From NCBI GenBank assembly GCA_019239775.1, contig JAFAZN010000056.1, positions 1 through 42,540 of the forward strand: DNA of 42,540 nt, read 5' to 3'. Made by a program: the position numbers and the translations under genes. Below are positions 16,495 through 25,676 of this stretch, piece after piece. Each line of letters opens with the position of its first letter. Position 1 is the first letter of the stretch. The notes under the pieces are model-generated. The model was not told the origin of the DNA. It saw only the letters and a program-made list of their open reading frames with translations, and did not search any database. This DNA comes from Chloroflexota bacterium (GTDB lineage: Bacteria > Chloroflexota > UBA6077 > CF-72).

Positions 16495-19005
16495 TCACGG
16501 CACCACTTCAATTGGGACCAGAGTTTCCGCTCCCCCACCGACATCGGAAAACCACGCCACGTTCTCGCTCACCATGTCCAGGACCAGCTGGTAGCGACCG
16601 GGTGTTTGCGGCGCCTGGGTTTGAATCGTGAAAGCGGCCGGCTGGCCGGGGTTGACCGTCCAGTCGACATGGGCGGTGCTGTAAGTCAGGGGCGGTAATG
16701 CGCTACCGTCCGGCGCGATCCAGTTCCGTGCGGCTAGGCCGACCGTGCCTGGCGCAGCGGGGTCCGTCGGTTGTTGGGCGAGCCAGACAGTCTGGCCGCT
16801 GTTTCGAGCGATGACGTCGAGGGACAGTTGCGCACCGGCGCGGACGAAGTTTGGCACCTGCACGTGTTCGATGCTCTCCGACAGACCCGCTGCCTGGGCG
16901 CTGGTAGCCAGGTCGGCGACCTCGATGGTCTGGGCAAGGTGCGTTTGCAGAGCGCCCGTGAGAGCCACGTGTACCGTTCCCTCCTTGGCCAAGTCTATGC
17001 TGTGCGGCGCGCCTAATGGGAAGTGCAGCACCACCTGGTCACCGGGGTCGAGGAACAAGCGATCGTCCGGGCCAGGCACGTAGGTTGTCACGTCGTCCCA
17101 CTGGACCTGAGCAAACAGCGCCCCGCGCGTGGGGAGAACCATCGCCTGGTTCGTGTCGTTGACGATCGACAATGTGACCGATGCAAGTTGCCCACGGGCC
17201 ACGCGAGTGGGAACCTGGAGCCGTGCATGAGCTTGCCACGTGCGGCTATCTGGGAGTGGCGCCAGCTCAAAGACGAGGTCGCTGCCAAACGTCGCGACGA
17301 CGCTGCATCCCGGCGCGCAGGCGTTGGGGGTGGCGAGGCGTTGCCGTGTTGCGTCGTCCACCAGATCGAGGTGGACCACGACATAGCGAACACCCAGACC
17401 GCGCAACACCTCGGTGGCAGTCGGATCAGGAAATGCGTCGAGCTGATCCGACACCTGCGCATATTGTGGCGGAATGAATCCACTGTAGCCGTTGACCAGG
17501 GGGTGCCAGTGGAGCGTCGAAAGGAACTCGTAGTCGATTGTCGCAATGCCAGTAGGGCCGTGCGTCGGAATTTCCCCTACGACTGCATCTGGTTGATGGG
17601 TTTTCAGCCAGCCGTACACGCCGTCATTCGGAGCCGATGGAACGGGGCGCAGGGCGATAGGGCTGCTCAACATTTCGATGAACGCCAGTGCGCCGACTGC
17701 AGTCAACACTGGGCCACACTTCCGCCCGCTCCGCGCGAGCCAATCGCTCACAAACGCCATGCCGAAGCCCGCCAGGACAGCCAGCGCGAGCAAGCCCAGG
17801 AGGTCGAATCGAGCGGGTATGCGCATCGCCGAGAAGCCTGGCACCCATGTGTAGAGCCAGTCATAGGGAAGCGTTCCGTTGACGGCTGACGATGGCCCTA
17901 GCGCAAGCGCAACAGCGACGCCAAGGATCACCAAGTACCTTCCAACCTCGCGCCGTGCTGGCTGTATCCCTGGCCATGGAGCGAAGTGGAGCAGTGATAC
18001 GGCTGCAAGCAGCATGATCAATAGACCCGGGAACAGCGCGTGTCCGTTGGTAAAAACGGGGTTATCGAAGCGCGCCAACAGCCAACCGTAGGTCAGGCTA
18101 CTTGGTTGCACAGCGACGAAGTCGCTCGGTGCCGCGGAGAAACCACGGATCATGTCGGATGGCCAGCGGAACTCGAAGAGGCGCTCGGTCGCTCCATAAG
18201 CCGACGCCACGGGAGTCAGGCTGACCACAACAATTGCGAGTGCGGCAGACAGGCGAGTCATGTGGCCGCGCGACAGCAGCGTGTGACTGGTGGCGAATTC
18301 GAACACCAGAAACACGCCGATGGCGACGGCAGCGAGTAACAGCAGATAAATCGCCGCAAGGGCCTGGCACACACAAAAAAATGCAAACAGCAGATAGTCA
18401 ATGGTGCGGCCGGACCTGAGCGCGCGGTGCAAAAAAAGGAGTGCAAGGGGAAGCCAGCCGATTTGGAGGAGTTGGACAGTATCGAGCTGCGCCTGTCGAA
18501 TTAGTGAGAATGAAAACAGTGCTCCGCAGATGCACGCAATGCGGCGACTGCCGCACAGTTCGTGCACAAGCAGGTACGTTGTGAACGCTCCGAGCACGAG
18601 GGACGCCAACGTCAGGAGGTTGTGGCCCAGCGCCGGGTTGGCGGTCAGCAACTCAATCGGCGCCACCATGATGGCACCGGTAAGCATGATGTCGGAGTAG
18701 GTCAGAGGCTGCGGAAAGGGAAAGAAAATGTTGGCGTCAAGGAGATGAAACGGGTTCGTGGCCAGCGCGTGGACATCCCACGCCAAAACCCAGCTGTTGA
18801 AGAGCGTGTCTGGCCTGTCGATAAGGGCGTCTGAGACATGAAGTACCAGGGGGAACGTATAGACACCCGAGGCGACGACGTAAACTCCCAGAATCGCGGC
18901 CGCGCGTAGCATCGCGCCGGTTCGCCTGACCGGGGTGCCTCGAGGCAGCGTCGGTAGGCGACGCGTCGGACTGCTTAGCGTGCAGCCACCGCCGCGGCGC
19001 GGCAC
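16495..19005 (-). CDS. Large polytopic membrane protein with C-terminal Ig-like domains, copy B of a tandem pair
   Basis: About 836 residues, homologous from end to end with the downstream 13944-16463 product. Shared segments include TLFNSWVLAWDVHAL, FFPFPQPLTYSD, GFSAMRIPARFD and EFLSTLHWHPLVNG, the strand GVRYVVVHLDLVDD, and the C-terminal LDMVSENVAWFSDVGGG. Topology is a membrane domain of about 450 residues followed by an outer alpha/beta domain and two or three beta-sandwich modules. The GTG at 19005 overlaps the stop of the 1516-residue gene by 31 bp, and its N-terminus matches that of the paralogue. GT-C-like glycosyltransferase activity is suspected from the first-loop Asp residues, but this family is not characterised to my knowledge. 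Confidence 0.75.
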   Translation of the reverse strand: MPRRGGGCTLSSPTRRLPTLPRGTPVRRTGAMLRAAAILGVYVVASGVYTFPLVLHVSDALIDRPDTLFNSWVLAWDVHALATNPFHLLDANIFFPFPQPLTYSDIMLTGAIMVAPIELLTANPALGHNLLTLASLVLGAFTTYLLVHELCGSRRIACICGALFSFSLIRQAQLDTVQLLQIGWLPLALLFLHRALRSGRTIDYLLFAFFCVCQALAAIYLLLLAAVAIGVFLVFEFATSHTLLSRGHMTRLSAALAIVVVSLTPVASAYGATERLFEFRWPSDMIRGFSAAPSDFVAVQPSSLTYGWLLARFDNPVFTNGHALFPGLLIMLLAAVSLLHFAPWPGIQPARREVGRYLVILGVAVALALGPSSAVNGTLPYDWLYTWVPGFSAMRIPARFDLLGLLALAVLAGFGMAFVSDWLARSGRKCGPVLTAVGALAFIEMLSSPIALRPVPSAPNDGVYGWLKTHQPDAVVGEIPTHGPTGIATIDYEFLSTLHWHPLVNGYSGFIPPQYAQVSDQLDAFPDPTATEVLRGLGVRYVVVHLDLVDDATRQRLATPNACAPGCSVVATFGSDLVFELAPLPDSRTWQAHARLQVPTRVARGQLASVTLSIVNDTNQAMVLPTRGALFAQVQWDDVTTYVPGPDDRLFLDPGDQVVLHFPLGAPHSIDLAKEGTVHVALTGALQTHLAQTIEVADLATSAQAAGLSESIEHVQVPNFVRAGAQLSLDVIARNSGQTVWLAQQPTDPAAPGTVGLAARNWIAPDGSALPPLTYSTAHVDWTVNPGQPAAFTIQTQAPQTPGRYQLVLDMVSENVAWFSDVGGGAETLVPIEVVP

Positions 19006-22000
19006 GCAGCGATTGTGTTCGCATCGGGTGATGGAATCGGCCGGTACAACCATCGTTCGGCTCGTTCGCTGTCCCACTTCATCACTGACCGTAGCGCCGC
19101 CAAAACGCTGTTGGGCCACATCGGAAATTCGACCAGGCCAACCGGATGAATATCAGACTCGATTGGATAGCTGAGCACGAGCAGCTTGATGCGCCCGCTG
19201 CAGATATCGTCCACCAGTGGCGCGGAATTCCACCGACGCTGGTACTCCAGCATGCTGAAAGCAAAGGGTTCAAACTGCACCGGATGACCACTGAGCACTG
19301 CTGCGTCCAGTGATTCGGCGAGCATCGGACCGGGTTCGGTGCGCAGGTCATCGAGCAGTTGACCGAAGGGTTGATTCCTGCTCAAGAGCTCGTCCAACAA
19401 TTTCGTCTGCAGGGTCCAACTCTGCGGGACGATTGTGTCGCTGCGCTCGGGGATAAAGCGAAGTGGGACGAGCAACGTCAATTGTGTGCCAAGCAGCAGA
19501 ATCGGCAGCACGGAGACAAACCCGCGCGACTCTACGCGGTGTTTGGCGAGCCCGTGCCACACGGCGAGCGTGGCCAGGATCGACGTTACGCCTGCAAGCT
19601 CGATCCAATAGTTGTGATTGGCGCCAACCTTGGCGATGCCCGCCACTGGTAGCGCCGCACAGACGAGATAGAGCGCAATGAGGCGGAGCTGACGGTCCCG
19701 CCACGCTCGCGTAGTGATCACGAATGCAATCGCCACCAGCAGCGCGATTCCCTGGATAACGACGAACTCTCTGAACAGGTACGCGGCAAACGGGAGCGCT
19801 GTCGGATCAGGATTTGCCGGACCGATGTTGTCCCAGAAGGCGCCACCACTGGACCATTCGAGCAGGAGGCCAGGTATGAGGACTCCGACGGCGGTTGTGA
19901 CCCCGAAGGCTACTGCTTTGCCCCGGTCAATCGTAAGCAACCAGAGCGTCCCAGCCGCGGCGGCAGCAAACAAGCTTTGCTTGGTCATGAGCGCTGCCGC
20001 GGCCAGTAGTCCAGCGATGACCAGGTGCCGTCGATGGGTTCCGCGCACGAGCACCGCGACACAGGCGAGAGACAAAGCGATGCCCAGCATGTCCACCCGC
20101 TCCAGGCCCAGGAACGGAAGCGGACTCCCGGGAAATGCGAGTCCGATGAACATCAGAAGCGCGAGGATGCCTGTCCACCGCTGTCGCGTGAGCGCGACCG
20201 TAACCGCGCCAACCACGATGGACGCGATCAGCCCCGCGGCGAGCGACAGCGCTCGACCAGGCTCGAAACTGGGCGGAAAGAACAGCTGCATGAGCGCAAT
20301 CGCGTAGTAGTACAAAGGCGTGTAGTGGGCCTGGACGAATGGCTGCCGGTCGATCGATTGATAAAGCGGCTGCCCTGCGACCACGCGCGTCGCGAGTCCA
20401 AAGATCAGCGGCTCACCTTCGTCGAGTTGCCAGACGATCCGCAGGCCTAAATAGCACGCCACCATCGTCGTAGCGGCAGAGACCGCGAGGAGCACACCAA
20501 CGTAGCCCACGGCGAACTCGGCCAGGTGGCTTCGGCTATAGGCAACGGCGCGCTGCCACAGTCGTCCGATGGCTTGGCCGAACAGCTCGGAGGGGTCCAG
20601 TGCGGGGTTGCCGGCGATCATGCCTGCCCCGCCCGCCTCCACACGGCGCGACCGCCATACGACTAACCCGAGCAGCGCCACGGCACCAAACGCGAGCGCG
20701 CCGCCGAGGAAAAAAGTCCCCGGCGCGTAGCTGAAGGTCACCTCGTGTGATCCACTCGGAACCATGACGCCTCGAAAGGCGAGATCGGTCGGCAAAATCG
20801 CCGCAGCTGCGCCGTCAATCGTGGCCGTCCAACCAGGAAAGTACGTATCGGTTAGCACGAGCAGCTCGCTGCTTGGTGACTCGACAGCGATCCGCACCTG
20901 TTGCGACTCGTACTTCGTGATGAGCGCACGTCCCGGGTCGGTCTGGGGCGAGACTCGAGTGGTGTCGGACGAGGTGGCGACGGGAGCCTCGACGACGGCG
21001 TCACGCTTCGGATCGAAGCCAGGGTCTTGCATGACCGCGATGGCGTCTGAGGAGGAGGTCACGCTACGGACCTGGTCGACCAGAAACGCGCGCGGCGCGG
21101 CTTGCGTGTTCTCCCAGATGCTGACCTCGCCCGAGTACACCGGCGTAAATTGAGTCGGGTCGACAAGGGGCGCCAGGTGCAGGTCTCCCCAGCCTGCGGA
21201 CACGCTCGATCCATACGGCGTGCGCGCCTGCAGGACAAGGTGGACGTCGTGTCCGATATACGGACGGAGATCGATCGTGCCGTCAACCCAGCCACAGTCC
21301 TGAGGTGCCAGGGCCTGTGTGTAGGCGATGTGGCGCTGGCCGTCATCGATTGCGGCGAGGAACTCAACGGCGGATGCGGGTCCGGTGGGATCCCGCGCAA
21401 CGGAAAACGTCAGTGTTGGCTGCGCGGCATTCGGATGAAGAGCGAACGACACGTCGCCCGGGGTGCGCTGGACCAGCACTTCCTTGCGCTTGCCGTCGAT
21501 AGCAAACTCCGAGGCGTGTAGCGCGTCGGTGGGTGGGTAGTTCGCCGCGACGATGTCCTCGGCCAAGGTCGCATCGGCCGGCCCCACGCCGGGCGGCCGA
21601 ATGATGAAGCGAACGTTGCTCAGATTTAACCACTTGTTGCCGAACAACGCTGTGGGTAGTTCCGGGTGGCCGAAGCCGCCTACGTATCGGTCACTCACGG
21701 TGGGAGAGAGGAACGTCTTCACGAACTGCCAGGTGCGGAGTGGCCAGAGGCCGTCGATGACGCGCGGGTCGTCGAGGCCGAAGGCTCCTGCGTAGTCCGG
21801 ATAGAGCAGACCGTCGTTGCTGAAAACGCGGAACGGTTGTGCTGCGCCTACTTGCTGCTGCAGCCATCCCACGAAGGGCGGGCGCGTGAGGGAGTCAGCG
21901 CGATCCGAATAGACGTTATGCGGCGCAAGGACGAGCAGCTCACCGATGGCGATCACGCTGACCATTACCCCGGCCGTCGACGCTGAAATCCGCCTTGAAA

Positions 22001-23525
22001 CGACAAGACAAAGCCAGATGCCAACACCTGCCACGAGCGCCAGCCCGACGGTGCCAAACAGATGCTGCACGCCGGCGGTCAGCAGCGTCTGCCAATTCAG
22101 GCGGACGGCGAGGGCGATGTACGCGATGAAGACGAACCCGGCTACGGTGGCTGCTCGGACACTGACCAGGCGCTGTGCTAGCGCGTGGACGCCGGCGCCC
22201 GCGAGCAACACAAGTGAGAACGACAGTAGGGGTGTCCCAAAGATGTACGTCAAGGTCTGGACCATGAGCGGCAAATCGCCAAGTTGTGCAATGCCCGGCA
22301 CGCCGAACAACTTCGCGCCCCAGAGCAGAGCTGACGCCAATGCAAACGTCGCGGTAGCTCGCAGTGATCCCAGGTAGGGAAGGGCCACCGTCCCGACGAT
22401 TGCCAACATCAGGACCGCCGCGCCGGAGTAATCGTCGAGCGGCATAATCGAGGCGGATCCAGTCAATGGTTGTGTGGGCAAGCCATTGATAAACGGCACG
22501 CCGATGTAACTCAGGGTCCGCAAGGGCAGGTACAACAAACCCAGGCCCCGCTCGGGCGGGTGAATGCTGTACGACTGCCCGACGTATTCGATCAACGGCG
22601 CGACCATCGGGGCAGCAAGTCCGAGCCCTCCTACCCAGCTAATGGCCAGCAACAACCCGCGATGCACGGCGAACCAGACTGACCGTCGAGCGATGGCTAG
22701 CCAGCCAACACGGAAGGCGCCGAAGGATGCCGCGTACAGAAACGCGAGTAACGTGACCTCCGGCATGCCCACGTAAACGGTCATGGCCACGGCCACTGCA
22801 ACGATGACAACTCCACTACGGATCGCGCCGCGTACGATCCGCTCTGTGCCCCACAGAATGGCCGGCAACAGATGGTAGATCTCCGCGTAGTGCATGTTCC
22901 CGCGAATGAACATGAAGCCGCTGAACGCGTATGCAGCAGCGGCCAACAACGCGGCTTCGACGCGAAAGCCGACGCTTCGGGCGAAAACGTATGTGAGCAC
23001 TAGACATAGGGCTGACTGGGACAGGTAGTAGAGGTCCCAGCCCCATGCGGTGTCGCTGAGCATTGCAGGCAGACGCAGGACATCAAACGCACCGGGTTGC
23101 GCATCCCCGGCCAGTGGCGTTCCGAAGAACTGGTGCGGGTTCCAGAGCGGTAGCAAGCGGTTGCTGTAGCTGTCCGCGACGATCCGAGCCCAGGGCTCTA
23201 GCTGCCAGGCTGAACCGCCCGCGTCGAGTCGATACGGGTTCTGACGAACGACTCCTGAGAATTGCCAGGGTGGCGCCGGACCCATTACTTCAGCGGGGAC
23301 GCCGATCGGCAGAAATGTCCGATTCTCGAAGACGACCTCGAAATAGAACAGGCAAAGGAGAACGGCGCAGAAAAAGCACACGAGGAGCGCCTCGACCTGC
23401 GTCGATGACCGCCGCCGCGCCCACACCCGCCCGATGATCGACTGCTGCTGCCCCAGCGTGAGTTCGGCGATCGTCGCCGGACTCTGAGTGGAGGCAGGTT
23501 GGTCAGCGGCAGTCAACTGCGGCAT
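18975..23525 (-). CDS. Two-module membrane protein: YfhO-like domain fused to GT-C/GT39-like domain
   Basis: A 1516-residue protein. Residues 1 to about 960 look like the YfhO family: N-terminal helices, LWNPHQFFGTPLAGDAQ in the first outer loop, many helices, a long outer domain (about 560-940) and the closing strand segment LTDTYFPGWTATIDG (about 890). YfhO proteins are membrane enzymes linked to glycosylation of teichoic-acid-like polymers. Residues from about 995 form a second membrane module with WQLDEGEPLIFGLATRV and QAHYTPLYYY, a GT39-like first loop, and about ten further helices. The module border is marked by a short cytoplasmic linker near 965-995. The ATG at 23525 is 11 bp from the divergent ATG at 23537. 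No frameshift is needed, so the fusion appears real. Confidence 0.8.
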   Translation of the reverse strand: MPQLTAADQPASTQSPATIAELTLGQQQSIIGRVWARRRSSTQVEALLVCFFCAVLLCLFYFEVVFENRTFLPIGVPAEVMGPAPPWQFSGVVRQNPYRLDAGGSAWQLEPWARIVADSYSNRLLPLWNPHQFFGTPLAGDAQPGAFDVLRLPAMLSDTAWGWDLYYLSQSALCLVLTYVFARSVGFRVEAALLAAAAYAFSGFMFIRGNMHYAEIYHLLPAILWGTERIVRGAIRSGVVIVAVAVAMTVYVGMPEVTLLAFLYAASFGAFRVGWLAIARRSVWFAVHRGLLLAISWVGGLGLAAPMVAPLIEYVGQSYSIHPPERGLGLLYLPLRTLSYIGVPFINGLPTQPLTGSASIMPLDDYSGAAVLMLAIVGTVALPYLGSLRATATFALASALLWGAKLFGVPGIAQLGDLPLMVQTLTYIFGTPLLSFSLVLLAGAGVHALAQRLVSVRAATVAGFVFIAYIALAVRLNWQTLLTAGVQHLFGTVGLALVAGVGIWLCLVVSRRISASTAGVMVSVIAIGELLVLAPHNVYSDRADSLTRPPFVGWLQQQVGAAQPFRVFSNDGLLYPDYAGAFGLDDPRVIDGLWPLRTWQFVKTFLSPTVSDRYVGGFGHPELPTALFGNKWLNLSNVRFIIRPPGVGPADATLAEDIVAANYPPTDALHASEFAIDGKRKEVLVQRTPGDVSFALHPNAAQPTLTFSVARDPTGPASAVEFLAAIDDGQRHIAYTQALAPQDCGWVDGTIDLRPYIGHDVHLVLQARTPYGSSVSAGWGDLHLAPLVDPTQFTPVYSGEVSIWENTQAAPRAFLVDQVRSVTSSSDAIAVMQDPGFDPKRDAVVEAPVATSSDTTRVSPQTDPGRALITKYESQQVRIAVESPSSELLVLTDTYFPGWTATIDGAAAAILPTDLAFRGVMVPSGSHEVTFSYAPGTFFLGGALAFGAVALLGLVVWRSRRVEAGGAGMIAGNPALDPSELFGQAIGRLWQRAVAYSRSHLAEFAVGYVGVLLAVSAATTMVACYLGLRIVWQLDEGEPLIFGLATRVVAGQPLYQSIDRQPFVQAHYTPLYYYAIALMQLFFPPSFEPGRALSLAAGLIASIVVGAVTVALTRQRWTGILALLMFIGLAFPGSPLPFLGLERVDMLGIALSLACVAVLVRGTHRRHLVIAGLLAAAALMTKQSLFAAAAAGTLWLLTIDRGKAVAFGVTTAVGVLIPGLLLEWSSGGAFWDNIGPANPDPTALPFAAYLFREFVVIQGIALLVAIAFVITTRAWRDRQLRLIALYLVCAALPVAGIAKVGANHNYWIELAGVTSILATLAVWHGLAKHRVESRGFVSVLPILLLGTQLTLLVPLRFIPERSDTIVPQSWTLQTKLLDELLSRNQPFGQLLDDLRTEPGPMLAESLDAAVLSGHPVQFEPFAFSMLEYQRRWNSAPLVDDICSGRIKLLVLSYPIESDIHPVGLVEFPMWPNSVLAALRSVMKWDSERAERWLYRPIPSPDANTIAACRAAAVAAR

Positions 23526-23536
23526 AGTACGCCGAG

Positions 23537-24742
23537 ATGACGCGCGGGCGGGTGGCCGTTGATCTCACAGCTCCACTCGGAACGGGGGATCTCGGGCCTG
23601 AGTCGGTTCCGATTCGCTTTGTGGAGGCCTTGGCCCAGCATGTGCCCGACGTCGAGTTCGTAATCGTTTCGCGTGCGGCGCGTCACGCGGGCGCGCGGCC
23701 GACCCGGGCGTCAAATCTGCGGCACATGGTCGTTCCCGAGCCTGGGCGCGCGCAGCGGATGTGGTCACGGCTGGTCGGTCGGGCTAGGCGATCGCGGTAC
23801 TCAAGGTGGGCTTCCGCATTGCCTGCGTGGCGCGACCGGCGCCTCGCGAAAATTGACGCGGATCTCGTGCTGTGTCCGTTTACGCTGAGCGGGCTCGCGG
23901 CTGGGTCGACCCCTGTCGTAGTCGCCGTGCGCGATCTGCAGCACATCTCCTCGCCGTTTCTCCTCAATGCCGCGGAACGGCGTAGTCGGGCGCAGGGCTA
24001 CGAGATAACCTGGGTTCGCGCCAGCCGACTCGTCTGCACCACCGCGAGCGTCCGAGAGACGGCACTACGCGCCTCGCGGCTGCCTCGCGAAAGCGCCATC
24101 ACCTTGGCACTCGCACCATTACTCGTCGGCACACCATCAGAAGTAGGCAGCGCCATGGGGATGCCGGCTCGCAATCGGCTTAGATCTGGCGGTTATCTGC
24201 TCGTGTCAGGCGATTTCGAAGCCCGCCACAATCATCGGGTACTTCTCACCGCGCTGGGTATGCACCGCGCGACACACCCCGAGTGCGACCTGCGGCTCGT
24301 CTGCGCTGGAACGCCGGGTCCAGGCATGGCCACTCTCCAAAGAGCGGCCGAAGTCATGGGCCTTGCAAACGCGCTGACGTTCGCGTCCTCACCCACGTTG
24401 GACGAGTTCGCGGACCTCCTACAAAACTGCCTGGCGCTCGTCGCGCCGTGGCTCTACGAAACGGTCGGCGAGGCCGTTCTCCAGGCCATGAAATTCGGCC
24501 GTCCAATCCTGCATAGCGGTACGGCTGATCTGGTCGAGCTTGTCGGATCGCGCGACGGGGCTTTCGACCCACGTACGCCAGCAACCCTGGTCGCGGCTCT
24601 TGAGCGCATTGAGCGTGATACCTCATGGCTCGGCCACCTTGCCCAGCTTGCCCGTGAGCGGGCGCTCAGCTTCGACGAACCCCACACCGTGGCGCACGCT
24701 TTCGCAGATGCCATCCTGGTAGCGGCCGCCGCACCACGCTGA
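23537..24742 (+). CDS. Divergent GT4-like glycosyltransferase with altered active-site motifs
   Basis: A 401-residue GT-B fold protein. The N-terminus GRVAVDLTAPLG resembles those of the GT4 genes at 34776 and 36922. The C-terminal half keeps the fold (LVSGDFEARHNHRVLLTAL, ALVAPWLYETVGEAVLQAM, GRPILHSG). Two normally conserved active-site positions differ. The donor-phosphate R-K pair reads ARHN (229-232), and the second Glu of E-x7-E is Gln (E308, Q316). It may be inactive, use an unusual donor or serve as a partner subunit. It is the first gene of the plus-strand run to 33493, and the next start is 13 bp after its stop. Its ATG is 11 bp from the divergent gene's ATG. Confidence 0.82.
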   Translation: MTRGRVAVDLTAPLGTGDLGPESVPIRFVEALAQHVPDVEFVIVSRAARHAGARPTRASNLRHMVVPEPGRAQRMWSRLVGRARRSRYSRWASALPAWRDRRLAKIDADLVLCPFTLSGLAAGSTPVVVAVRDLQHISSPFLLNAAERRSRAQGYEITWVRASRLVCTTASVRETALRASRLPRESAITLALAPLLVGTPSEVGSAMGMPARNRLRSGGYLLVSGDFEARHNHRVLLTALGMHRATHPECDLRLVCAGTPGPGMATLQRAAEVMGLANALTFASSPTLDEFADLLQNCLALVAPWLYETVGEAVLQAMKFGRPILHSGTADLVELVGSRDGAFDPRTPATLVAALERIERDTSWLGHLAQLARERALSFDEPHTVAHAFADAILVAAAAPR

Positions 24743-24755
24743 CTCGATCCCATTC

Positions 24756-25676
24756 GTGCTGTCCGTATCGATCCTTACCCCGTCACTGAATCAAGGACGG
24801 TTCATCGAAGCCAGCATCCAGTCGGTGTTGACCCAGCAAGTCGACGGACGCGCTCTCGAGTATCTGGTGCTGGACGGCGGCAGCTCCGATGGCACCCTGG
24901 ACATCCTGCGGCACTACGACGGGAGGCTGAGGTGGGTTTCCGAGCCCGACCGCGGCCAGGCCCACGCCGTGAACAAGGGCATCGACCTTGCGCGCGGGGA
25001 CGTCATCGGCTGGCTGAATTCGGACGACATCTATTACGCGGACGCGATTCGCGCTGCCTGTGAGTTTCTCGAGACTCACCCCAGTGTTGACGTGGTCTAT
25101 GGCGACGCCGAATACATCGATGAGAACGGGTTGTCAATCGGCAGATATCCCACGGAGCCCTTCTCGAGCGAGCGCCTCGAGCAGATCTGTTTTCTGTGCC
25201 AACCAGCCGTATTCTTCCGCCGCGATGTCGCTGACCAGTTTGGGCAACTCGACGAGCGTCTCCACGTGGCGCTCGACTATGAGTACTGGCTGCGGTTGAG
25301 CCGGCGAGGTGCGAGCTTCGCCCACCTACCGCGGGTATTGGCCGGCTGGCGGCTGCATCCCGAGATCAAGTCGCGGCGCCAGCGAATGCGGCTGCATGTC
25401 GAAGTTAACAACATGATGCGCGAACGGCTCGGCTACGTCCCGGATCAATGGATCTACAACTACGCGCACGCCCGCCTCGAGGCGACGTCGGTTGACTCGA
25501 GCAAGCATTTGCGCTTCGCCGTGTCGCTGGCCATGTTTGCAATCTGGGCTTCAGTACGTTGGAACCACGGGATATCGACGACAGTGAAAGCTACCGTCAT
25601 CATCTGGCTCAAGGACGGCGTGAAGCTGCTCTACTGGTCGATGCGGGCACACGCAAGAGCGTGGTTGGTCAGATGA
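24756..25676 (+). CDS. GT2-family glycosyltransferase (WcaA-like)
   Basis: A 306-residue GT-A enzyme. It opens LSVSILTPSLNQGRFIEAS, then has LDGGSSDGT (39-47), the donor-site DRGQAHAVNKG and the metal-binding NSDD (88-91). DYEYWLRL (about 171-178) holds the likely catalytic base. A C-terminal hydrophobic segment of about 60 residues may be membrane-associated. It is closely similar to the minus-strand GT2 at 34773-35678, which shares the GGSSDGT, GWLNSDDIY and CFLCQPAVFFRR segments. The GTG start lies 13 bp after the previous stop, and the stop overlaps the next ATG as ATGA. Likely one sugar transfer in glycan assembly. Confidence 0.9.
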   Translation: MLSVSILTPSLNQGRFIEASIQSVLTQQVDGRALEYLVLDGGSSDGTLDILRHYDGRLRWVSEPDRGQAHAVNKGIDLARGDVIGWLNSDDIYYADAIRAACEFLETHPSVDVVYGDAEYIDENGLSIGRYPTEPFSSERLEQICFLCQPAVFFRRDVADQFGQLDERLHVALDYEYWLRLSRRGASFAHLPRVLAGWRLHPEIKSRRQRMRLHVEVNNMMRERLGYVPDQWIYNYAHARLEATSVDSSKHLRFAVSLAMFAIWASVRWNHGISTTVKATVIIWLKDGVKLLYWSMRAHARAWLVR

